A stretch of DNA of 64,000 nucleotides from Bacillus wiedmannii (GTDB lineage: Bacteria > Bacillota > Bacilli > Bacillales > Bacillaceae_G): assembly GCF_001583695.1 (NCBI RefSeq), contig NZ_LOBC01000009.1:98167-162166 (forward strand), in the 5' to 3' direction. Numbering within the stretch: the first letter of the stretch is position 1; the number at the start of each line of letters is the position of its first letter. The notes under the pieces were generated by a model, which did not search any database, was not told the origin of the DNA, and saw only the letters and a list, made by a program, of their open reading frames with translations. Shown here piece by piece: positions 40,916 to 50,347 of this stretch. The translations under genes and the position numbers were made by a program.

Positions 40916-41308
40916 ATGCCAGTTAGAAGAATTGAACACATCGGTCTTATGGTCGCAAACTTAGAAACATCTATTTCATTTTATGAAGAAGTAGTTGGCT
41001 TACAGCTCATTAAACGTATGGGTCACCCGAATCCAGACTTAAAACTCGCTTTTTTAGGTGTAGAAGAATCGAAGGAAACGATACTCGAACTCATTGAAGG
41101 CTACAACTCTTCTCTTCCGGCAGAAGGAAAAGTACATCACATTTGCTTTAAAGTGGATTCATTAGAGGATGAAATCGAAAGAATACAGAAACACGGCGTA
41201 ACCTTCCTACTAGGAGAGGAAATTGAAACATTACCAGATGGAACACGTTACATATTCTTCGCGGGTCCCGATGGGGAATGGATTGAGTTTTTTGAGACAG
41301 AGAGATAA
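40916..41308 (+). CDS. VOC family protein, glyoxalase I-like
   Basis: A 130-residue vicinal-oxygen-chelate protein. Two beta-alpha-beta-beta-beta modules are visible: RIEHIGLMVANLETSISFYE .. ETILELIEGY and VHHICFKVDSLEDEIERIQK .. GEWIEFFETE. The four likely metal ligands are His8, Glu60-region, His75-region (KVHHICF) and Glu126-region (EWIEFFE). This matches glyoxalase I or methylmalonyl-CoA epimerase-type members; the exact activity is uncertain. ATG behind AAAGAAGGGATCTAC. Followed by a copy of a dispersed hairpin repeat. Confidence 0.85.
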   Translation: MPVRRIEHIGLMVANLETSISFYEEVVGLQLIKRMGHPNPDLKLAFLGVEESKETILELIEGYNSSLPAEGKVHHICFKVDSLEDEIERIQKHGVTFLLGEEIETLPDGTRYIFFAGPDGEWIEFFETER

Positions 41309-41460
41309 AGTGAAGCTTTAATCATTGGGGGCTTCATCCCCCAATGATTATCAGCCCTCACCAATCAGGCATTTACGGGCAGTTGATCCCCACCTAACTT
41401 CTTTTCTTTCGCTGAATTTTGAAGTGAGATCTTACTGCCCGGCAAATAGCGGGATCATAA
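41309..41460. repeat. Second dispersed repeat family, copy 1 (~150 bp, two hairpins)
   Basis: Shares its layout and much of its sequence with 54450-54610. Hairpin 1 is TAATCATTGGGGG/CCCCCAATGATTA. Then come GGGCAGTTGATCCCCACCTA, ACTTCTTTTCTTTCGCTGAA and TTTTGAAGTGAGATCTTACT, and it ends GCCCGGCAAATAGCGGGATC. A partial copy lies at 52538-52581. It is unrelated to the bcr1-like palindromes and has no ORF. Confidence 0.75.
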
Positions 41461-41490
41461 CTTTATGATCAACATAAGGAGTAGAAACTG

Positions 41491-41811
41491 ATGAATACAG
41501 TTTTTATTATCGTTTTTTGGGCACTTATACTATTTCCACTTCTTTATATAATCCTAATAAAGAAGTGGAATATAAAAGTAGCTGCTTTATTTGTTGGAAG
41601 GATTCTATTAAGTATTTTCTATTTCATAAATGGAATGGTGTTAGGACTGCAACGAAATTGGGTAGAACCTCCCTATGAAACAGAATGGGATTTCTTTATA
41701 AAGTCTTTATTACACAGTAAAACTGATGCATTTATACACTTGTTACTTCTCATTATTATCATTACCTTGGATTTAGCCATTACATTTTATTATATTAATA
41801 AAAAGAAATAG
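41491..41811 (+). CDS. Small membrane protein (106 aa), unknown function
   Basis: Unrecognised. It has three predicted membrane helices (about 3-24, 30-50 and 80-101) with a hydrophilic loop rich in Trp/Glu/Pro (RNWVEPPYETEWDFFIK) between the second and third. ATG is preceded by AAGGAGTAGAAACTG, a strong ribosome site, and a terminator follows at 41883, so it is a real single gene. Confidence 0.7.
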   Translation: MNTVFIIVFWALILFPLLYIILIKKWNIKVAALFVGRILLSIFYFINGMVLGLQRNWVEPPYETEWDFFIKSLLHSKTDAFIHLLLLIIIITLDLAITFYYINKKK

Positions 41812-41882
41812 GATATTCTCTCCTATTTCTTTTCTTAATGTGATGCTACCCCAAATATAAGTATTGAGTCAATGTATTCATC

Positions 41883-41928
41883 TCAAAGCGTAAAAAAAGA
41901 CACAATGGAAAGTGTCTTTTTTACGTTG
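41883..41928. terminator. Terminator
   Basis: CGTAAAAAAAGACAC and GTGTCTTTTTTACG form a perfect stem around AATGGAAA. Confidence 0.8.
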
Positions 41929-42470
41929 ACATGCTATGAAAGAAAATGTAGTGATTAATCATAGTTTGTTGGATTCTTCTTGGTTGATAGTAGTATAACA
42001 TTATCATTAGTGCTTTTAAATGAGATTATACGTATATACAACTTTTGTTATATTTAGTTTGTAGCTATGTTTTTTCTTCTTATATATGGTGCACACCTTG
42101 AAATTGTATAATGTCCTTCCATAAATCCTCCCTCATTGAAGTAGAGCGAACATCTATACTAGGAAAGAAAAAAGGAACATTTTAATAATAGAACTAAATT
42201 TTATAGTAAAATAGATACCATCGTATGAATGTACATTTTAGATATAAGCCCAATGAACCATGTGCTTATAGAATTGAGAAAGACCTTAAAATAAATAAGT
42301 TGTTTATTTTAATACTGTAATGCTTCAAGCAGTATAGTTGGGAACGTCAGGAACTTAAATGATTCAATAAGATTCAAACTATATAAAAGTTAAAGTATAC
42401 GACTCAGGAAAAGAAGGTTTTGTAGTGTGCTGCACATTCAAGAATTAATTCTTACGTAGGGAGTGCTTAT
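41929..42470. other. Intergenic region, ~540 bp, no gene seen
   Basis: AT-rich DNA with no convincing open frame, repeat or hairpin. The promoter of the following lipoprotein gene must lie in its right part, but no clear -35/-10 pair was found. Confidence 0.35.
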
Positions 42471-43133
42471 ATGAAAAGATTGAAACATGTAATATTGCTA
42501 GTATTATGTTTCTTATGTCTAAGTAGTTGTAATCAAGCAAATGGAGCTGAGGTACAAGAATATATAAAAAAAAAACACGGTATTGATGTTGTTGTAACAG
42601 ATTGGAGCCCGATAAATGAAAATAATGGTGGTAATACCTACCATACTGTGCAAGAAAAAAATAACAAATATCTAAAATTCCGAGTAAAGGTACAAGGTCT
42701 CCTCTATTCATATCCAGTAGGTGATGAATACCAATATGGAAAAAAAACATATGAGGAATATAAGAAATTCAAACCAACACTAGAAGAAATGAAAAAATTA
42801 GGCTACGTGGAATCTGAAACGGAAAATGCTCTTCAATATATTTTAGATAGTAAAGATCCAGATGAAGGAAAACCAACTAATGAATTATTATTAACTTTGC
42901 AAATGAGTAACGAGATTGACTTTAGCCAATTGGATTCAGTAGAATTAGATCGTTTATATGCTCTATTTCAACTCATTCAGAAGAATAATAAAAAGATAAC
43001 AGAACTAGAGATTAAGGATCAAAATGGTGAATCTTTAGGCGGACCTTTTAAAAATGTACAAAAAATAATAACAAAAGAAGAACTGTTACAAACAATGAAA
43101 TCTACGATGTCAGATGCCATAAACAAATATTAA
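42471..43133 (+). CDS. Lipoprotein, unknown function (220 aa)
   Basis: Signal peptide MKRLKHVILLVLCFLCLSSC with a good lipobox (LSSC, Cys ~20). The mature part is soluble and charged. It has a beta-rich N-terminal portion (HGIDVVVTDWSPINENNGGN; KYLKFRVKVQGLLYSYPVGD) and a helical C-terminal half (DFSQLDSVELDRLYALFQLI). This looks like a small cell-surface lipoprotein of the Firmicutes; I do not recognise the family. ATG is preceded by GTAGGGAGTGC. Converges on two small membrane genes. Confidence 0.75.
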   Translation: MKRLKHVILLVLCFLCLSSCNQANGAEVQEYIKKKHGIDVVVTDWSPINENNGGNTYHTVQEKNNKYLKFRVKVQGLLYSYPVGDEYQYGKKTYEEYKKFKPTLEEMKKLGYVESETENALQYILDSKDPDEGKPTNELLLTLQMSNEIDFSQLDSVELDRLYALFQLIQKNNKKITELEIKDQNGESLGGPFKNVQKIITKEELLQTMKSTMSDAINKY

Positions 43134-43215
43134 GGATAGTTTATAGAATAAAAATTATTGTATCTACTCTATTGATATTTTCATATTTGGAGAGTAGATA
43201 GTAAATGGTTGAATG

Positions 43216-43251
43216 TAAAAGGGAGATTTCAAATTGAATTCTCCCTTTACA
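43216..43251. terminator. Bidirectional terminator
   Basis: GTAAAAGGGAGA and TCTCCCTTTAC form the stem between the converging lipoprotein and membrane-protein genes. Confidence 0.75.
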
Positions 43252-43253
43252 AT

Positions 43254-43793
43254 TTACTTGAAAAATAATGTCCCCTTATAAGTTTCGATATAGATGCGTC
43301 CTTCTTTTTCTTCTTTTATTTCGCTATCAAAATATTTTATCCAATCAACAATCCCTCGATCACTTTCTGTGACATTTTCTCTTACATATAGATATGAATG
43401 AATTGATTTATAAAAAGTATAGTTAGTTAAAAGTCTTTGACCAAGAGAAATAGGAGTATCTGAATTTGGAGTCTCCTGAATTATATATGGAGATGGGAGA
43501 ATGTTATTACTGTTAACATGTACATAATATTTGGATTGATTAATGGCCCATTTCATCCATATTATTTGAACTATTATTATAACTATGGTTACCGTTTTTT
43601 GTGTTTTTTTAAAATTTTGTCCTGTAAAAGAGTAGTAGGTAAAAATCGGAATAGTAAATAAACCAACCAAAGCTACCCATTTGTCTATTGGTGCACCATT
43701 TATCCAAAAGATAAATCCTAAAGCTTTTGTAAATAAAAATAAACAAACAAGACTTGTGAAAATTATTGATAAATAGTATGTTTTATTTTTCAT
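43254..43793 (-). CDS. Membrane protein, unknown function (179 aa)
   Basis: Three N-terminal membrane helices (about residues 7-26, 38-55 and 68-84) followed by a soluble ~95-residue C-terminal part (VHVNSNNILPSPYIIQETPN .. EKEGRIYIETYKGTLFFK), probably outside the membrane. No family recognised. The ribosome site before ATG is weak (GGGAGAAAATC). It lies 45 bases downstream of another small membrane gene in the same direction, suggesting a two-gene unit. Confidence 0.65.
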   Translation of the reverse strand: MKNKTYYLSIIFTSLVCLFLFTKALGFIFWINGAPIDKWVALVGLFTIPIFTYYSFTGQNFKKTQKTVTIVIIIVQIIWMKWAINQSKYYVHVNSNNILPSPYIIQETPNSDTPISLGQRLLTNYTFYKSIHSYLYVRENVTESDRGIVDWIKYFDSEIKEEKEGRIYIETYKGTLFFK

Positions 43794-43838
43794 GATTTTC
43801 TCCCAAAATATATGTTCATAAACAAATATAAAAGTATT

Positions 43839-44081
43839 TTAAAAAGTGTATATCATATAGATGTAAAGTGCAAAATAGTAACCTAAATTAAATATTGCAA
43901 GCATAACACGTTGGTAAGTTTTACTGGCTCCAGCTGAAAATAAAACGCCTATAAGTGGTGCAATTAAACCAACTTTCCAAAAGATATTCGCTGATCCACC
44001 TATTTGTAATGTATGCTCATTTATTATAGTTAAAAGAGCGTAAGGTACACATATTAAAGATAATATAGCCCATTTGTTCAA
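43839..44081 (-). CDS. Small membrane protein (80 aa), unknown function
   Basis: Two to three hydrophobic helices (WAILSLICVPYALLTII; VGLIAPLIGVLFSAG; VMLAIFNLGYYFALYIYMIY). It starts at TTG behind AGAGGTGGGAC. Upstream partner of the 179-aa membrane protein. Unrecognised. Confidence 0.6.
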   Translation of the reverse strand: MNKWAILSLICVPYALLTIINEHTLQIGGSANIFWKVGLIAPLIGVLFSAGASKTYQRVMLAIFNLGYYFALYIYMIYTF

Positions 44082-44440
44082 AGTCCCACCTCTTTTCGAT
44101 GTTTTAATATAAATAAAATGTTAATTCTACTCATAGATTATTATATTAATTAAAGATTTGTATAGGAAATTTTGCTTTGGAATGCTAAAATGGTTTCTAT
44201 TTTATATTTATTAAAAATAGAAAGTCAGAAAAAATAAATCCAAGCTATAAATATACTTCTGGTACAAGGATACTATTCTTTACAATTCAATATCTTAAAG
44301 TTTCTCTACGACTAGCTTTTTCACTTTTAATCTATACGTATTTTTATATAAATACATGGATGCTAATAATCTTGATAAACGAGTAAAAATTAAAAACGTG
44401 TTTTGAAAAAAGATTGAACAAATCAACCTAAGATTCTATT
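44082..44440. other. Intergenic region, 359 bp, no gene seen
   Basis: Very AT-rich; no open frame with a ribosome site, no strong hairpin. Confidence 0.35.
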
Positions 44441-44623
44441 CTATATTTTTTTAGCTGCGTAATCACCATAAAAGTAAGTGACCCTTAACTCCTCGTATTT
44501 AGGAGTAGCAATTATAGTGTATTTGCCATTTTCATCGACTTCAAACAAAGCTATGTTACTATATTCCGAACCCACAATATGATTTAGATTTGAATCATCT
44601 ACTAACCTCTCAATCCGTTGAGG
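44441..44623 (-). pseudogene. 3' fragment of an unknown gene
   Basis: A start-less minus-strand frame reads YAPQRIERLVDDSNLNHIVG, then SEYSNIALFEVDENGKYTII and ends VTYFYGDYAAKKI. It looks like genuine protein sequence. The frame continues upstream only as antisense of another gene fragment (44624-44739), so an apparent 87-codon ORF is a chimera of the two. The original start is lost. Confidence 0.5.
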
Positions 44624-44739
44624 AGCATAATTTTTTTTGGGAATGGGACAATAACAGCACTGGTAAGGCATACAAATTAGCGACACCGGAACAAGAAGAA
44701 GCATACATTCTAGAACAAGCGAAGTCTGAAAAACAATAA
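44624..44739 (+). pseudogene. 3' fragment of an unknown gene, opposite strand
   Basis: A start-less plus-strand frame reads WEWDNNSTGKAYKLATPEQE, then EAYILEQAKSEKQ and a TAA at 44737-44739. It abuts, head to head, the minus-strand fragment at 44441-44623, and a degenerate palindromic repeat begins one base after its stop. Probably the product of a rearrangement. Function unknown. Confidence 0.5.
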
Positions 44740-44860
44740 AGGGGTATTGTCACATCGGTATCAAACTAATAAAAAGAGATGCCCCTAAAATAAAAAAACA
44801 CGCTACTCTTTCTGTAGATTGATAGGAAAGGATACCGATGAGATATTCCCTCTATTTGTC
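44740..44860. repeat. Degenerate bcr1-like repeat (element M)
   Basis: Left arm GGGGTATTGTCACATCGGTA, then TCAAACTAAT, and inner arm GATGCCCCTAAAATAA are recognisable. The right half has decayed (only GATACCGATGAGAT remains). Confidence 0.55.
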
Positions 44861-45310
44861 CCGTATCGATACGCGAGAAACAACATTATTTATTATACGC
44901 CAAAGCAATAACAAAAACGGACCTGTTATCAGGTCTCTTCTCGCATTTTACTGTTATATTCCTAAAAAAAATAACTTAAGTCATACAACCTTCTTTACTC
45001 CTAGTTACTAAATATTAATTATGTTCATAATTTTGTAACATGTATAGACGGGTATATATGTTATAATCAACTTAGCAAATTATAAATAAATTTGCATTTC
45101 CTGTGCCCCTTACCTCCCAGTAAGGGGCGTACCCTTTTATAAATAATTATTTCAATACAACTTTTTTCACAGTACTTTCACGTCAATTTCCCAAATATAA
45201 GAACTCTCATATGTTAGACTTAGTACAACCTTTTCTAAGGAACTATATGCCGATACACGAATCCTTATTTATATAGGGATTTTTTGCATAAAACATAATA
45301 AGACATAAAA
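44861..45310. other. Intergenic region with two small hairpins
   Basis: No protein gene seen. A TATAAT box (45062-45067) is followed by GCCCCTTAC/GTAAGGGGC (45104-45127) and then by AATCC/GGATT with a TTTTTTGC tail (45258-45286). Together these could delimit a ~200-nt untranslated RNA, but no good -35 was found. Confidence 0.35.
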
Positions 45311-45356
45311 GAAGAATTCAAAAAAAGAAGGAGATTATCCCCTTCTTTTTTTGAAT
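45311..45356 (-). terminator. Terminator of the YdhR-like gene
   Basis: AATTCAAAAAAAGAAGG and CCTTCTTTTTTTGAATT form a perfect 17-bp stem, 14 bases after the stop codon. Confidence 0.8.
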
Positions 45357-45369
45357 TATGTGTCCCTCA

Positions 45370-45675
45370 TTATTTACTATAACCACGATTCAGTTTAGTT
45401 AACTTTTCATTAATGTTAAAAATTCTTACTCTAATATCTTTAACACCAGCTGCTTGAAGTCTGCCCTTGTGCATTTCCACATATTTTTCAGCATCTTGTT
45501 TTTCTTCAAATACATAAATGCCTCCAGCTTCTTTTTTTTCTTCATTCTCCGTCCATATTTTCCAGTGGAATCCTTCTTCTTCGTTAATACTGTTTGCTAA
45601 ATCCCAAAATCCTTTTTCCATTTCTTTACCAAAAGGACCTTCAAATGGAAAATCAACTTGTAATAAATATGCCAT
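45370..45675 (-). CDS. YdhR-family putative monooxygenase
   Basis: A 101-residue protein of the YdhR (dimeric alpha+beta barrel) family. The opening MAYLLQVDFPFEGPFGKEME and the core GFHWKIWTENEEKKEAGGIY, then VFEEKQDAEKYVEMHKGRLQ, are the conserved blocks. Relatives are cofactor-free monooxygenases or stress-induced proteins of unknown substrate. ATG is preceded by AGGAGTGAG. Lone gene with its own terminator, near the DoxX/MarR pair but not clearly under the same operators. Confidence 0.8.
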   Translation of the reverse strand: MAYLLQVDFPFEGPFGKEMEKGFWDLANSINEEEGFHWKIWTENEEKKEAGGIYVFEEKQDAEKYVEMHKGRLQAAGVKDIRVRIFNINEKLTKLNRGYSK

Positions 45676-45865
45676 CTTTACTCACTCCTATTTTTAATAT
45701 AAAGTTCTTGTCATTCTTTTACTGATTATGATTCGAATGATAGTAATGTCTAAATTCGTATTGCTATTATTATTCAAGCATTGATTTGAGAATCCCCCTA
45801 TTTGTAAAATAATCACAAAAGGGTAGTAACTTGAACGCATAAAGTTTAACAGTTTTCGGTTATGT

Positions 45866-46219
45866 TTAAAAAATATGATACAAACTGATCCCTAAACTAA
45901 GGACAAACAAAACAAGCGCAGGTATTGCTTTCTTAAAGGGATCTCTCACTAGTACAATAAGAGTTAATGCAGCTGCAAGCATCGTACCACCTAACAACAA
46001 TCCTGCTAATAAAGCTGCCATTGGAACCCAAATTCCTATCAACATTCCAATCGCTCCTACAATCTCAAAAGCTCCGGTTAAGAAATTAAAAAACGAAGGT
46101 AAACCAAATCGCTTGAACTCCTCTGCCATTTTCCCAGATATAATTTTCGTACCTGTCATTAAAAAGAAAACAAACAATACAACTTTTACTACATTGATTA
46201 ATATTAAAATTGCAATCAC
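45866..46219 (-). CDS. DoxX-family membrane protein
   Basis: A 117-residue protein with four membrane helices and the DoxX-like pattern (KVVLFVFFLMTGTKIISGKM; LTGAFEIVGAIGMLIGIWVP; AGLLLGGTMLAAALTLIVLV). It starts at GTG (46217-46219). Members are linked to thiol or electrophile stress and are often controlled by MarR-type sensors, as in the mhq/cat regulons of Bacillus. Here a MarR gene lies upstream in the same direction, and copies of its presumed operator lie in front of both. Confidence 0.82.
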   Translation of the reverse strand: MIAILILINVVKVVLFVFFLMTGTKIISGKMAEEFKRFGLPSFFNFLTGAFEIVGAIGMLIGIWVPMAALLAGLLLGGTMLAAALTLIVLVRDPFKKAIPALVLFVLSLGISLYHIF

Positions 46220-46248
46220 ATCTTTCTTATTTATTTGATAAAATTCAC

Positions 46249-46260
46249 ATGCTATAGCAT
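46249..46260. promoter_or_regulatory. MarR operator, copy 1 (doxX promoter)
   Basis: ATGCTATAGCAT, a perfect 12-bp palindrome 30 bases upstream of the doxX start. It is the core of the sites at 46354 and 46937. Confidence 0.65.
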
Positions 46261-46353
46261 ATATAATATGAAAATTTGACTGGTACTAGGAAAAAAGGTG
46301 ATTCTGAATCAATTATCATACAAAATAAAGCTATCTCTCCATTCCTTCAAATA

Positions 46354-46379
46354 AAAATATATGCTATAGCATATATTTT
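46354..46379. promoter_or_regulatory. MarR operator, copy 2 (26-bp perfect palindrome)
   Basis: Half-site AAAATATATGCTA and its exact inverted complement. The core TATGCTATAGCATA is the same as copy 1. It lies midway between marR and doxX. Confidence 0.65.
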
Positions 46380-46390
46380 ACCTAAAATAC

Positions 46391-46431
46391 AATTTGTTCC
46401 TTATAAATAGCATAGCATCAATAAGGAACAA
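46391..46431 (-). terminator. Terminator after marR
   Basis: TTGTTCCTTAT and ATAAGGAACAA form an 11-bp stem just after the marR stop. Confidence 0.5.
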
Positions 46432-46434
46432 GTA

Positions 46435-46854
46435 TTAATAGCGTGTATCATACAATTTGTTTAATAATGATTGTAATACTTTAATCTCTTCCTCGCTCAG
46501 ATTACTCGTAACGAAATGGTGAGCATCTTTTACTACAGGCAGGATTTCTTTTTTTAACTCGTCACCTTTTTCAGTTAAAAATAGGTTGTGTGAACGCCTA
46601 TCTTGGTCATTCAAAGCCTTCTTTACAATCCCTTTTCTCTCCATTGACTGTATCATTCTTACGACAGTAGTTTGATCTTTATCAATAGCTTCTGCTAACT
46701 CCTTTTGAGTAGTGCCCCTTTGGCTACAAAGAACACTAATAATCCCCCACTGCTCTGGCGTAACTCCATAAGGCTTTAATTTCTTCGTAAAATAATTAGT
46801 CATTTTCACATCAGTACGATGAACAAGATAGCCTATTAAATCATGTAAATTCAT
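46435..46854 (-). CDS. MarR-family regulator
   Basis: A 139-residue winged-helix repressor. The core LKPYGVTPEQWGIISVLCSQ contains a Cys (~43) that could serve as a redox or electrophile sensor. RGTTQKELAEAIDKDQTTVV, then RMIQSMERKGIVKKALNDQD, is the DNA-binding wing (D-x-R region DQDRRSHNLFLTEKG). ATG follows AGAGGTGAT. Its upstream region contains ATATGCTATGACATATAT, and two closely related palindromes lie downstream at the doxX promoter, so autoregulation and control of doxX are likely. Confidence 0.9.
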   Translation of the reverse strand: MNLHDLIGYLVHRTDVKMTNYFTKKLKPYGVTPEQWGIISVLCSQRGTTQKELAEAIDKDQTTVVRMIQSMERKGIVKKALNDQDRRSHNLFLTEKGDELKKEILPVVKDAHHFVTSNLSEEEIKVLQSLLNKLYDTRY

Positions 46855-46936
46855 ATATCACCTCTATAAATTAAGATATAAAAGGATATAGCATACCAGT
46901 CAATTATTCACAATGAATTTGTTTGTTTCACTATTT

Positions 46937-46954
46937 ATATGCTATGACATATAT
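46937..46954. promoter_or_regulatory. MarR operator, copy 3 (marR promoter)
   Basis: ATATGCTATGACATATAT, the operator core with two changes, ~85 bases upstream of the marR start. Confidence 0.55.
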
Positions 46955-47035
46955 ATTAAATTAGGTCATTTTAATTGTCAAATGAATTAACTATTATTTT
47001 TCTACAGTATCAGTTCAGCTTATTTAAAAATAAGA

Positions 47036-47068
47036 AAATCCCGTATTCAATAATAATACGGGATTTTT
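47036..47068 (-). terminator. Terminator after the P450 gene
   Basis: AAAATCCCGTATT and AATACGGGATTTTT form a perfect stem about 80 bases after the CYP102A stop codon. Confidence 0.75.
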
Positions 47069-47149
47069 ATACATAAGTTTATTTTTTAAATTAACACTTA
47101 TTCGAAAGAAGTTCATTTGTTACATATTACTTATCTAATTAAGAAACAT

Positions 47150-50100
47150 TCAGATACCAGCCCAAACATCTTTTCCATATCGCCCTTCATCTTGCACACG
47201 ATCCAACCAATTCCTTGCTTCTTGTTCACTGACTTCATGAATTTCTTGATATGCTTGACACAGCGTATCTTCTACGTCAGGAGCCATTTTACTTCCATCA
47301 CCACATATATAAAGGTGAGCTCCATTATCTAATAGTGAAATTAAATTGATTCTATCTTGTTTTATTAAATGCTGTACATATGTTTTTGGATATCCTTCTA
47401 GGCGAGAAAAAGCTGTGTGTAAAGAGATTAATCCATCTCTTTCATCATTTTCTAGTTCTGTACGATAGAGATAATCCTTTTCAGGATGACGACAACCAAA
47501 ATATAGATGTGCTTGTCCTAAGTTCATACCTTTTTGTTTTTGAACACGACGCGCTTGCAAGAATCCACGGAATGGTGCAATTCCAGTACCTGGTCCAACC
47601 ATGATAATTGGTGTTTCTGGATTTTCAGGTAATTGAAAGTTCGATTGTGGCGTTCGAATGAAACAGATAATCTCATCTTTATTATGACGCTGAGCTAAAT
47701 AATTAGAAGCGACTCCTTCATATGTCCCTTCCCCACTCCATGCAGGTGCATGAACAACACCAACCGTAATGCTCAAACGATCCTGTGCAACGAGTGGAGA
47801 GCTTGAAATAGAATAGTAACGCGGTTTGAGCGCAGGAAGAAGTTCTAAAAAGCGTTCAAATCGGAGTTCACAAGCCTCATACTTTTCAAGAAGATCCAAC
47901 ATTGACATACGTTTCTTTAATATTTGTTCATGATAAACTCCCTCTTCCAATAATGATTCCAATTCCTTTTTATGAGGAGGGCATGCTGTGAATGTCACCA
48001 TTTCTCGTATTTGTGCTCGAGTGGCTGCTTCTTGAACTTCTACACTATAACTAAGAAGGTCAAATAAACTAACAGGACTGTCTAAAGGTATGTGATTTAC
48101 ACTCCGTCCACTTGCACTCAGTATGACTTGATCCTTCCCATTTAATCCAAAGCGTTTTAAAATTCGGTTGACATTTTTCTCACTATTAATTGGCAGCACC
48201 CCAAGGTGGTCACCTTCTTGATACGTAGCGCCTTCTGGCAAGGATATCTCAATATGTCGCGTGCTTCTTTCACTGCTAGATGATTGAAGTTCACGATTTT
48301 CTAGTATAGATGCATAAACTGCTTCATATGTTCGCGCAAGAGGCGATCCTCCAAGACGACTAACAAATTGTAAACTTAATGTACTGCGTTCTTTCTCAAT
48401 GTTTTTGTTAAGTTCCAATCCAAATGCCTTCATCGCATCAGACCACATACTTTGTTTCCATTGCTCGAGCTGTTCCTCGAAATCACCACTTGCATCCGCT
48501 TCTCCACGTGTAGAAAATCTTGTTGCTCCTTTTTGAGCCATTTGCTCATCAATGTATCTTGGAATTCGCTGATAAGTACTAGCCCAATTATGATCTCCAC
48601 AACCAAAAACTGCGTATTGAACACCTTTTAGCTCATCCGGTTTTAATTCCTCCAACCATTGCACAAACTGCCCTGCATTACTTGGCGGTTTTCCATTATA
48701 AGAAGAAGTTACAATAAGAACCGCTCCTTCTTTTGGCAGACTTCCAATTCGATCGTTAAGAGCCACCACTTCCGTTTGAACACCTTCTAAACTAGCTGTA
48801 TCTGCTAGTTCTCTTGCAATACCTTCTGCTACCCCTGTATCCGATCCATATAGAACAAGAAGTGAAAGATTATCGGCCCCAATAATAGAAGGAGTCTTCT
48901 GAACTTGCTGCTTGGTTTCATGGTTTTTCAGTTTCTCCTCTGTAGGCGCAAGAACAGTAGTATGGCTAATAGTTTGATTTCGGGGTAGAATCCTAATTTT
49001 AAAATCACCAGGCTTTAACGTTAATGTTTGTTTTACGTCCAGCTGATAGTCTTCATAATCAATGAATTCAAAATGTTGAAGAAGCATTCCCATTACGAGT
49101 GTGGCTTCATGAAGTGCAAACTGCATACCGATACATGCTCGTTGACCATTTCCAAATGGCTTATAAGCATGATGAGGAACCTTATCCAGCTCTTCAAATC
49201 GTTCAGGTTGGAATTCTTCCACATTGTCTCCCCACGCGTCTTTATCCCTATGTAGCTGTGGAATAAGAACAGAAATACGATCTTCTCCTTTCTTAATTGG
49301 ATATTTCCCACCAATCACTGTATCCTCTTTTGCATAGAGACTGAATGCTGGAGCAGTAGGCCATAGACGTAGCGATTCATTTAAAATCATCCGGATATAC
49401 TTTAATTTCATAACTTGTTGGTATGTTGGAGTGGGATCTGTTAAAACCCGATCTACTTCTTCATAGGCTTTTTTCAATTTATCTGGATTCTTTAATAAAA
49501 AATAGATTGCAAAAGATAATAATCCACTTGTTGTTTCATGCCCTGCTATTAAAAAAGTGATAATTTGGAAACGAATATTTTCATCATCTAATTTTTCACC
49601 AGTTTCCGGATCCTGCACATTTAACATACGAGAAAGTAAATCATTTTCTTCCTGATTTCCACTACTTTTACGTTCAGCAATAATATTATCTACTAAAGAA
49701 AACATAGATTGAATATCATGCTGAAATTGACGTTTCGTTCTCCACATGAGTTTATCTTCTATATCCAGCCGCTGTAATTGGTGCATCGCCTCATCTAGAG
49801 CACGGCTCATGCTAGTAATAAAAGGATGAGGGGTCTCACGATAATAGCTATTAAATCGATAATTAAAACCACATAGACCAATTGTATCCAATGTAAGGCG
49901 AGTCATATCCTCCGGAACATCTACGTTTTCATTCGGATTAAGCCGTGCCCATTTTTGAACGAGTTGTACAGCAATATCGACCATCATAGCATGATAATCT
50001 TTCATTGCTCGTTGGCTGAATGTAGGCATCAAAATATTATGAGCTTTTTTCCAGTTAGGCTCGTGAGTCTCGCTTGTAAATAATCCGTCTCCAGCAAAGG

Positions 50101-50347
50101 CGCGAACTTTCGCTAAAGCACCCTCTATACTTTTATCAAATCTTGTTTCGTCACAGACTTCTGCTACCAGTTCATGTCCAGAAACGACAATGATGGTATC
50201 ACTTAAAGTTTGAATTCGAAAAATGGGACCATACTCTTCCGCCAGCTTGATAAACGATAAGGTCGGTTTATCTTTATCGATTAATGGGAGATTCCCCAGC
50301 AATCCATATGTTTTAGGTTGAGGAATGGCAGATACTTTTTTATCCAT
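47150..50347 (-). CDS. Self-sufficient cytochrome P450/NADPH-P450 reductase (CYP102A)
   Basis: A 1065-residue fusion of a P450 heme domain (~1-460) and a diflavin reductase (~485-1065), the P450-BM3 class that hydroxylates fatty acids at sub-terminal positions using NADPH. Heme domain: I-helix [14 protein letters not shown]-x-x-R in NESLRLWPT, heme-Cys loop [13 protein letters not shown] (Cys ~404). The BM3 F87 equivalent is kept in [12 protein letters not shown]. Reductase: FMN site [15 protein letters not shown] motif [26 protein letters not shown] and C-terminal DVWAG. I start at the ATG at 50347 ([20 protein letters not shown]) behind GAAAGGGTG. The 1065-residue length equals the B. cereus member CYP102A5. 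No adjacent repressor gene of the Bm3R1 type was seen. Confidence 0.95.
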   Translation of the reverse strand: MDKKVSAIPQPKTYGLLGNLPLIDKDKPTLSFIKLAEEYGPIFRIQTLSDTIIVVSGHELVAEVCDETRFDKSIEGALAKVRAFAGDGLFTSETHEPNWKKAHNILMPTFSQRAMKDYHAMMVDIAVQLVQKWARLNPNENVDVPEDMTRLTLDTIGLCGFNYRFNSYYRETPHPFITSMSRALDEAMHQLQRLDIEDKLMWRTKRQFQHDIQSMFSLVDNIIAERKSSGNQEENDLLSRMLNVQDPETGEKLDDENIRFQIITFLIAGHETTSGLLSFAIYFLLKNPDKLKKAYEEVDRVLTDPTPTYQQVMKLKYIRMILNESLRLWPTAPAFSLYAKEDTVIGGKYPIKKGEDRISVLIPQLHRDKDAWGDNVEEFQPERFEELDKVPHHAYKPFGNGQRACIGMQFALHEATLVMGMLLQHFEFIDYEDYQLDVKQTLTLKPGDFKIRILPRNQTISHTTVLAPTEEKLKNHETKQQVQKTPSIIGADNLSLLVLYGSDTGVAEGIARELADTASLEGVQTEVVALNDRIGSLPKEGAVLIVTSSYNGKPPSNAGQFVQWLEELKPDELKGVQYAVFGCGDHNWASTYQRIPRYIDEQMAQKGATRFSTRGEADASGDFEEQLEQWKQSMWSDAMKAFGLELNKNIEKERSTLSLQFVSRLGGSPLARTYEAVYASILENRELQSSSSERSTRHIEISLPEGATYQEGDHLGVLPINSEKNVNRILKRFGLNGKDQVILSASGRSVNHIPLDSPVSLFDLLSYSVEVQEAATRAQIREMVTFTACPPHKKELESLLEEGVYHEQILKKRMSMLDLLEKYEACELRFERFLELLPALKPRYYSISSSPLVAQDRLSITVGVVHAPAWSGEGTYEGVASNYLAQRHNKDEIICFIRTPQSNFQLPENPETPIIMVGPGTGIAPFRGFLQARRVQKQKGMNLGQAHLYFGCRHPEKDYLYRTELENDERDGLISLHTAFSRLEGYPKTYVQHLIKQDRINLISLLDNGAHLYICGDGSKMAPDVEDTLCQAYQEIHEVSEQEARNWLDRVQDEGRYGKDVWAGI

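Noticed and set aside
44441-44704. Minus-strand 87-codon ORF as one gene
   Set aside because: Its N-terminal third is antisense to a better plus-strand coding fragment; treated as two gene remnants.
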